Virus record (IMG/VR): IMGVR_UViG_3300048839_000434
Coordinates: 1-37,518 of that record
Direction: 5' to 3' (one strand)
DNA from: a virus
Length of the DNA: 37,518 nt
The position numbers and the translations under genes are program-made. Numbering within the stretch: the first letter of the stretch is position 1; the number at the start of each line of letters is the position of its first letter. The notes under the pieces are model-generated. The model saw only the letters and a list, made by a program, of their open reading frames with translations. It was not told the DNA's origin and did no database searches. Positions 34,331 to 37,518 of the stretch are shown here, in pieces.

Positions 34331-34618
34331 CTATTTCATCAACCGGCTGACCATATCGTTAAATAGATTGGCCGAGTAGTCCTTGATAGTTTGATGCCAA
34401 TTTAGATCGGCGCCGATAGAAAAACGTACCGTAGGCTTAAACGCGCTAGACGCTGGAATGGTGAGCTGTAGGCGAGGGTCTTCCCAATTAGGCATAGCAA
34501 GGTTGAGATTTGACCGCTGGCCGACTGGAACCGATATGCCCTCGGTTATGGTTTTATTGACCGCATCGCTCGCTTCTCGAACTCGCGTTACGAGCGCCGC
34601 CCATTCTTCATCGTCCAT
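34331..34618 (-). CDS. Hypothetical protein (95 aa)
   Basis: ATG 34618 overlaps the previous gene by 11 bases. A first helix (EEWAALVTRVREASDAVNKTI) is followed by a strand-rich middle (LQLTIPASSAFKPTVRFSIG) and a C-terminal helix (IKDYSANLFNDMVSRLMK). No family is recognised. It is the last gene of the SSB operon before the tandem promoters. Confidence 0.6.
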   Translation of the reverse strand: MDDEEWAALVTRVREASDAVNKTITEGISVPVGQRSNLNLAMPNWEDPRLQLTIPASSAFKPTVRFSIGADLNWHQTIKDYSANLFNDMVSRLMK

Positions 34619-34808
34619 TGTCTACACCTTCCGGCACCGGCCAGGCTAGCAAGTTCTCTAGATAGCTTACGTCTTCGCAACCGCATTGGCTACACTTCAA
34701 AACCTGAACCGGCCTACCATCGCGCCAATCTTCATCCGTTTCTTGCCAGGTATGCCCGCCGCCGGATTGACAACGGGCATCATCGGCAATTTCAAAAGGG
34801 GATATCAT
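34608..34808 (-). CDS. Small zinc-binding-like protein (66 aa)
   Basis: ATG 34808 (MISPFEIADDARC) overlaps the SSB stop by 17 bases; an in-frame ATG at 34820 is the alternative. C13, then H and the CSQCGCED block give a CxxC-type zinc site; a mobile acidic tail follows. The order C...H...CxxC recalls short phage zinc ribbons. The role is unknown; coupling to SSB suggests DNA metabolism. Confidence 0.6.
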   Translation of the reverse strand: MISPFEIADDARCQSGGGHTWQETDEDWRDGRPVQVLKCSQCGCEDVSYLENLLAWPVPEGVDNGR

Positions 34809-35256
34809 CGGGAAAATCATCGGACGGCGCCGCCTGTGCGCGCATAGTGCCGTCAGGGTTATAGGGGCTTTTACGCTCGGCTTGAGCTGCGGGAGCGCTA
34901 GGGGCAGGGTTATGGCTACCTGCGCCGCTATCCTTCCCGCCTAAAAGCTGGACGCTATTGGCGCTGATAATAACCTTCATGCGCTGCGTGCCGTCTTGCT
35001 CCCATCGGTCTTGACGCATCGTGCCTTCTACGGCTACTTGCTTGCCTTTGGTCAAGTACTGATTCAAGCTCTCGCCCTGCTTGCCCCATAGCTCGACATC
35101 CCAAAAGCTAGCCTCATCAATCCAGGCTCCGTCCTTTTTTTTGCGCGTGCCGGTTGCTACGCTGAACTTACATACGGGCGTTCCGGTGTTCAAAAACCTC
35201 AGCTCCGCATCACGAGTGAGCCGCCCGACTAAAACCGCGATAGATAAATCTGCCAT
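34792..35256 (-). CDS. ssb: Single-stranded DNA-binding protein (154 aa)
   Basis: ATG 35256 (MADLSIAVLVGRLTRDAELRF) lies behind AAAGGGA. An OB fold occupies residues 1-105 with the usual LVGRLTRDAELRF, VCKFSVATGTRKK, SFWDVELWGKQGE, LTKGKQVAVEGTMRQDRWEQDG blocks. A Pro/Ala-rich linker follows, and the end DDFPDDIPF is the acidic SSB tip that recruits repair and replication proteins. It should coat single strands at the fork and during ERF recombination. Confidence 0.94.
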   Translation of the reverse strand: MADLSIAVLVGRLTRDAELRFLNTGTPVCKFSVATGTRKKKDGAWIDEASFWDVELWGKQGESLNQYLTKGKQVAVEGTMRQDRWEQDGTQRMKVIISANSVQLLGGKDSGAGSHNPAPSAPAAQAERKSPYNPDGTMRAQAAPSDDFPDDIPF

Positions 35257-35257
35257 G

Positions 35258-35425
35258 CTATTCCCTTTCACTATCTTGATACTGGGGGCAGGCCGGAGCC
35301 TGTTTGCTGTTTTCGTAGTCATCCTCTGGCGGGATGCTAAGGGTCTTAAGTATTTGACCGCTAGCCTCCCAGCACTGCTGAAACGTCTTACAAGTGCCGC
35401 ACTTTCGCGGGAACTGGATTATCAT
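35258..35425 (-). CDS. Small Cys-rich protein (55 aa)
   Basis: ATG 35425 overlaps the previous stop as ATGA; the frame ends TAG at 35258-35260, two bases before the SSB ATG. The product begins MIIQFPRKCGTCKTFQQCWE and has cysteines at 9, 12, 18 and 47 (CxxC plus two), fitting a small zinc knuckle. Coupling on the left, fit into a 165-base gap and coding-like composition support it. Below the usual length cut-off, so easily missed. Confidence 0.65.
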   Translation of the reverse strand: MIIQFPRKCGTCKTFQQCWEASGQILKTLSIPPEDDYENSKQAPACPQYQDSERE

Positions 35426-35811
35426 GCTTTGCTCTCCTTTTTCCTTCGCAAATGCTTAAAGCCCTTCTTTTTATTCTCTGCTGCCCGCTTGGCGCGTAGC
35501 TCCTTTTCATGGGCTTTCATGGCTAAAAGCTTAGCCCGGCGCTTGTCGGACTCGGCTTGCTGTTTTTCTTGCCGTATCTCACGCGCTACCCTGATCGCTT
35601 CATCCCTTGCCGCCCTTTGCTCGCTTGTTAAGGTGCGCTTGTCTTGATAGTCAAAACTAGCATCGGGGTCAAACTCTGGCGACATAACGCAAAGCCATTT
35701 TGGCCGCGCTGGCACCGGGTCGCCGGACAGTTCACGCGCTTCCGTGCTTGACTCTGGCGCTATTATAGGCTGATATGCCGGGTTTTGTAAGCCCCAGTTT
35801 ATGCCGCTCAT
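35422..35811 (-). CDS. Hypothetical protein with long basic coiled coil (129 aa)
   Basis: ATG 35811 overlaps the previous stop as ATGA. The N-terminal 55 residues are Pro/Ser-rich (NPAYQPIIAPESSTEARELSG). From about residue 65 to the end is one long, highly charged helix (SEQRAARDEAIRVAREIRQEKQQAES, two parts, then a KKKGFKHLRRKKESKA tail). The strong positive end suggests nucleic-acid or envelope contact. No family. Confidence 0.6.
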   Translation of the reverse strand: MSGINWGLQNPAYQPIIAPESSTEARELSGDPVPARPKWLCVMSPEFDPDASFDYQDKRTLTSEQRAARDEAIRVAREIRQEKQQAESDKRRAKLLAMKAHEKELRAKRAAENKKKGFKHLRRKKESKA

Positions 35812-36047
35812 CGGGTTTGCTCGATGATTTCTTCTATCGGGTGCCACGGGTGCGCCTCATAAATCGCGTCTATGGCGTCTAATCGGCTCGCCATGGCGTC
35901 CAGGCGCTCCCCGACGTGCGCGAGCATGGCTAAAGCCGCGTCGCATCGTTCTAGCGGGTTTTGCGGTAAATCGTGTTCAATGTCATGTAAGATCCGGTCT
36001 AGCACTTCGTCGGGCATGTCTGAATAGGTAAGCATGGAATTACTCAT
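35808..36047 (-). CDS. Hypothetical acidic protein (79 aa)
   Basis: ATG 36047 lies behind AAAAGGGG, overlapping the previous stop by 8 bases; a second ATG at 36035 is possible. The sequence is acidic and helical (DEVLDRILHDIEHDLPQNPLE, LAMLAHVGERLDAMASRLDAI). No family is recognised. Confidence 0.58.
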   Translation of the reverse strand: MSNSMLTYSDMPDEVLDRILHDIEHDLPQNPLERCDAALAMLAHVGERLDAMASRLDAIDAIYEAHPWHPIEEIIEQTR

Positions 36048-36240
36048 TGTATCCCCTTTTCGAGCGCTCTACTATATTGCGCTCTATGGCGTCGTAGGCT
36101 TCGTTGTAGCCGTAATAGTCCAGCTCTTCGCGCTCTTCGCTGTCCTCAAGCGTTACTTTGACGATTTCCGGCTGTCCGTTCAAGGTTTCATAGTGTACGG
36201 TGTAAACGGTGCCCTGGTAGGTAAAATTAGCCTCTCTCAT
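36040..36240 (-). CDS. Hypothetical acidic small protein (66 aa)
   Basis: ATG 36240 (MREANFTYQGTVYTVHYETL) lies behind GGAGG. A beta-rich N-terminal half is followed by a Tyr/Glu-rich C-terminal half (EEREELDYYGYNEAYDAIER). It is the first gene after the leftward promoter at 36258-36286. No family is recognised. Confidence 0.6.
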   Translation of the reverse strand: MREANFTYQGTVYTVHYETLNGQPEIVKVTLEDSEEREELDYYGYNEAYDAIERNIVERSKRGYNE

Positions 36241-36257
36241 ATATCCTCCATGCCTAG

Positions 36258-36286
36258 AGTGTAGCATTGCAATATAACCGCGTCAA
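36258..36286 (-). promoter_or_regulatory. Leftward promoter of the SSB operon
   Basis: Read leftward: TTGACG at 36286-36281, 17-bp spacer (containing TTGCAA), TACACT at 36263-36258. ATG lies 18 bases on. Divergent to the promoter at 36330-36358; A/T tracts lie between. Confidence 0.6.
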
Positions 36287-36329
36287 TATAAAAAAAGAAA
36301 ATAAATCGCTTTTTTTTGTTGTTTTTCCC

Positions 36330-36358
36330 TTGACGGCCGATATATTGTATTGTAAGAT
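36330..36358 (+). promoter_or_regulatory. Rightward promoter of the small-gene operon
   Basis: TTGACG at 36330-36335, 17-bp spacer, TAAGAT at 36353-36358. The spacer holds ATATTGTATTG with the ATTGTA half-site seen at 5344-5356. An oligo-T run (TTTTTTTTGTTGTTTTT) lies just upstream. Confidence 0.6.
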
Positions 36359-36388
36359 AACTATAGATTGATGATAAGGAGCGATGAG

Positions 36389-36688
36389 ATGAATAAATAC
36401 CAGCTTTTAGGCATAGAAGAAGTTGAAATGACTTGCGAGTTTTGTAATAAACAACACATAGGCAAGGCTTACACCTTTCGCAATAGCGAAACCGGCGATG
36501 TTGTGCGCTACGGTTCAACTTGTGCCAAGAAAGCGCTTGGCCTGACCGCTTCTAAGCTTGACAGCATGAAAGCATCAATAAAAGCTCAAATAACTTTTAA
36601 GTACCAAGACCTTATTAGCAATGCAAACATAGAAGATAAAGCCGCTCTTTTTGCAGAGCAAATAAAAGCAGAAAAACTTTACCGGTAA
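36389..36688 (+). CDS. Small zinc-finger-like phage protein (99 aa)
   Basis: ATG 36389 has AAGGAG seven bases upstream. The N-terminal YQLLGIEEVEMTCEFCNKQHIGKAY (two parts), then FRNSETGDVVRYGSTCAKKALG, shows a CxxC and a later C in 'G..CAKK.LG'. This pattern is found in small phage proteins thought to bind zinc. The C-terminal 50 residues are helical. No activity known. Confidence 0.65.
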   Translation: MNKYQLLGIEEVEMTCEFCNKQHIGKAYTFRNSETGDVVRYGSTCAKKALGLTASKLDSMKASIKAQITFKYQDLISNANIEDKAALFAEQIKAEKLYR

Positions 36689-36730
36689 TCATCGGGGCTT
36701 CGGCCCTGTTAAAATCACAAGGAGGCGACT

Positions 36731-36952
36731 ATGAAATGGCTGATTGACTTTCTAGACGAACAAGAAGAAATGTGCGAATGGTCGCGAAAGCACGAAACCG
36801 ATTTAGCCGATAGAATGTATACCGTCGGCCAAGAATCGCTTATCAAGTCGCTCCGTGATCTGATAGCCACAAAGCAAGCGCCGTATATGAGCAAGCAAGA
36901 TATGATAGACGAGCTTGCTATCATGCGCGACGAAGAAAAAAGGGGGAAATAA
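36731..36952 (+). CDS. Hypothetical charged helical protein (73 aa)
   Basis: AAGGAGG precedes the ATG; a GGGC-TTCG-GCCC hairpin lies in the short gap upstream. The protein is helical and charged (FLDEQEEMCEWSRKHETDLA, SLIKSLRDLIATK), ending in a basic tail. Coupled by TAATG to the next gene. No family. Confidence 0.58.
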   Translation: MKWLIDFLDEQEEMCEWSRKHETDLADRMYTVGQESLIKSLRDLIATKQAPYMSKQDMIDELAIMRDEEKRGK

Positions 36953-37059
36953 TGGCAATCATGCGAAAAGGCGGCAACTGGTACGTCAAAAGCGCTAGCC
37001 GCTGGCATTGGGCCGGTACGCTGGCAAAAGCAGTCGAGATGATGGGGAAGGTAAAATGA
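36952..37059 (+). CDS. Mini-protein, Trp-rich (35 aa)
   Basis: ATG overlaps the previous stop as TAATG and the stop overlaps the next ATG as ATGA. AGGGGGAAAT supplies the ribosome site. The product contains MRKGGNWYVKSASRWHWAGT and a short helix. The pattern 'GG.WYVKSAS.WHWAGTLAKA' is like a small beta hairpin plus helix. Too short for most gene finders. Confidence 0.55.
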   Translation: MAIMRKGGNWYVKSASRWHWAGTLAKAVEMMGKVK

Positions 37060-37250
37060 AATACAATGGCGGCCAAGCATTCCCTAGCCGGGAATACAAA
37101 GGCATGACTCTGCGCGATTATTTTGCGGGGCAGGCTTTAGCAGGAGAAATTATAGCAACACTTCCGACTAACGACCGGGAAGCTTGCGCGCTTGCCGGTC
37201 TATGCTACCGAATAGCCGACGCCATGCTAGCAGAAAGGGCGAAGGAATGA
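37056..37250 (+). CDS. Conserved small phage protein with GMTLRDYFAGQAL motif (64 aa)
   Basis: ATGA overlaps on both sides. YNGGQAFPSREYKGMTLRDYFA (two parts), then GQALAGEI and YRIADAMLAER give a known small phage-protein pattern ('G..AFP......GMTLRDYFA.qAL.....aY..AdAML..R'), common near recombination or replication genes. Function unknown. Confidence 0.72.
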   Translation: MKYNGGQAFPSREYKGMTLRDYFAGQALAGEIIATLPTNDREACALAGLCYRIADAMLAERAKE

Positions 37251-37429
37251 GCGCCCGCCTAGTAAAGCGCTGGACGCACGCCGGGAAAATATTTATTACC
37301 GGGCCACGGCTAAACCTAGTCGCAACGCCCGGCGAAGCAATGCCCGCGTCACATTGTCGCCCCGGTGGCCGTTTGCTATCGGCGGTCGTATGCCATAGGC
37401 TAGGGGCTTATAAGGGGGATGGGGTATGA
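37247..37429 (+). CDS. Small basic hypothetical protein spanning the circle join (60 aa)
   Basis: ATG 37247 overlaps the previous stop as ATGA, behind GAAGGA. The product is basic with a beta-like start (RLVKRWTHAGKIFITGPRLNLVATPG). Its last 13 codons fall in the repeated segment, so its end also appears at bases 1-38. It overlaps the next gene, whose start is at 37426 (same as base 35). No family. Confidence 0.55.
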   Translation: MSARLVKRWTHAGKIFITGPRLNLVATPGEAMPASHCRPGGRLLSAVVCHRLGAYKGDGV

Positions 37430-37518
37430 AAATCAGTAAAGCAAGCATAGCCGCGTCAATTGGCGGCGTGGTAGGCGTGGCGCTAGGGTCATTGCTATTC
37501 CCGCAAGAGTCAAGGCTG
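37392..37518. repeat. 127-bp terminal direct repeat, right copy
   Basis: Identical to bases 1-127. From 37426 it contains a second, truncated copy of the two-TM protein gene annotated at 35-196. Confidence 0.95.

Noticed and set aside
36707-36725. GGGC-TTCG-GCCC hairpin (about 36690-36705) as an operon terminator
   Set aside because: Only a four-pair stem with no U-tract, followed at once by a strong ribosome site; at most a weak pause or message-processing site.
1-37518. CRISPR array or insertion sequence
   Set aside because: No regularly spaced 25-40-bp repeats, transposase or terminal inverted repeats were seen. The only regular short repeats are the 13-bp iterons.
1-37518. Integrase and attachment site
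   Set aside because: No tyrosine or serine recombinase pattern was found in any plausible gene; the tRNA genes lie in an operon and show no adjacent duplicated 3' end.

Overview
The window is one complete, circular-mapping genome of a short-tailed (podovirus-type) double-stranded DNA phage. The first 127 bases recur exactly as the last 127 bases, so the non-redundant circle is 37,391 bp. Virion genes follow the order of Salmonella phage P22: small and large terminase, portal, scaffold, coat, gp4-like and gp10-like tail factors, a cupin-like protein at the gp14 position, three gp7/gp20/gp16-like ejection proteins, and a fibre whose N-terminus looks like a P22-tailspike head-binding region. That implies headful packaging of permuted DNA. 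The host is not identifiable from the sequence. It is probably a Gram-negative-type bacterium, because there are spanin-like lysis proteins, a phage-encoded lipoprotein, an M23 peptidoglycan peptidase and sigma70-like promoters. No integrase and no CI-like repressor were recognised, although an antirepressor-type protein is present.

Layout on the circle. (1) A rightward small-gene operon starts at a promoter near 36330, runs off the right end, re-enters at base 1 and stops at a terminator at 373-400. (2) A leftward lysis/accessory block (3017 to 394) encodes a membrane protein, an M23 endopeptidase, a two-TM holin candidate, two overlapping spanin-like genes, a DUF3310 protein and an HTH-phosphoesterase. 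(3) A rightward block (3105 to 8051) begins with a structured non-coding stretch carrying tRNA-Gly(UCC) and tRNA-Thr(UGU). It continues with a ribbon-helix-helix protein, a DUF1064 nuclease, an ERF single-strand annealing protein, a YqaJ/lambda-exo-type exonuclease and an HNH protein. (4) The long leftward morphogenesis block (29944 to 8159) meets block 3 at a bidirectional terminator (8117-8145). (5) A leftward replication block (36240 to 29992) encodes SSB, an antirepressor, a replication initiator, a cytosine methyltransferase and a DnaB-type helicase.

The most interesting points are these. The methyltransferase gene carries two further well-formed reading frames in a second frame, one of them a convincing HNH nuclease. 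The M23 endopeptidase appears circularly permuted. Three 13-bp repeats at exact 21-bp spacing next to an AT-rich tract lie inside the initiator gene, an arrangement like the lambda O origin. A promoter followed at once by a 16-bp hairpin and U-tract precedes the antirepressor. Two spanin-like proteins share the same DNA in different frames. An Acb2-like cyclic-nucleotide sponge (anti-CBASS) lies among the structural genes. Stop/start overlaps of the type NTGA occur with all four start codons, which exposes a DUF3310 gene with an apparent CTG start. A recurrent promoter class TTGCAW-17-TAYAAT is present. These come from reading the sequence and recalling families; no search, fold or expression calculation was run.
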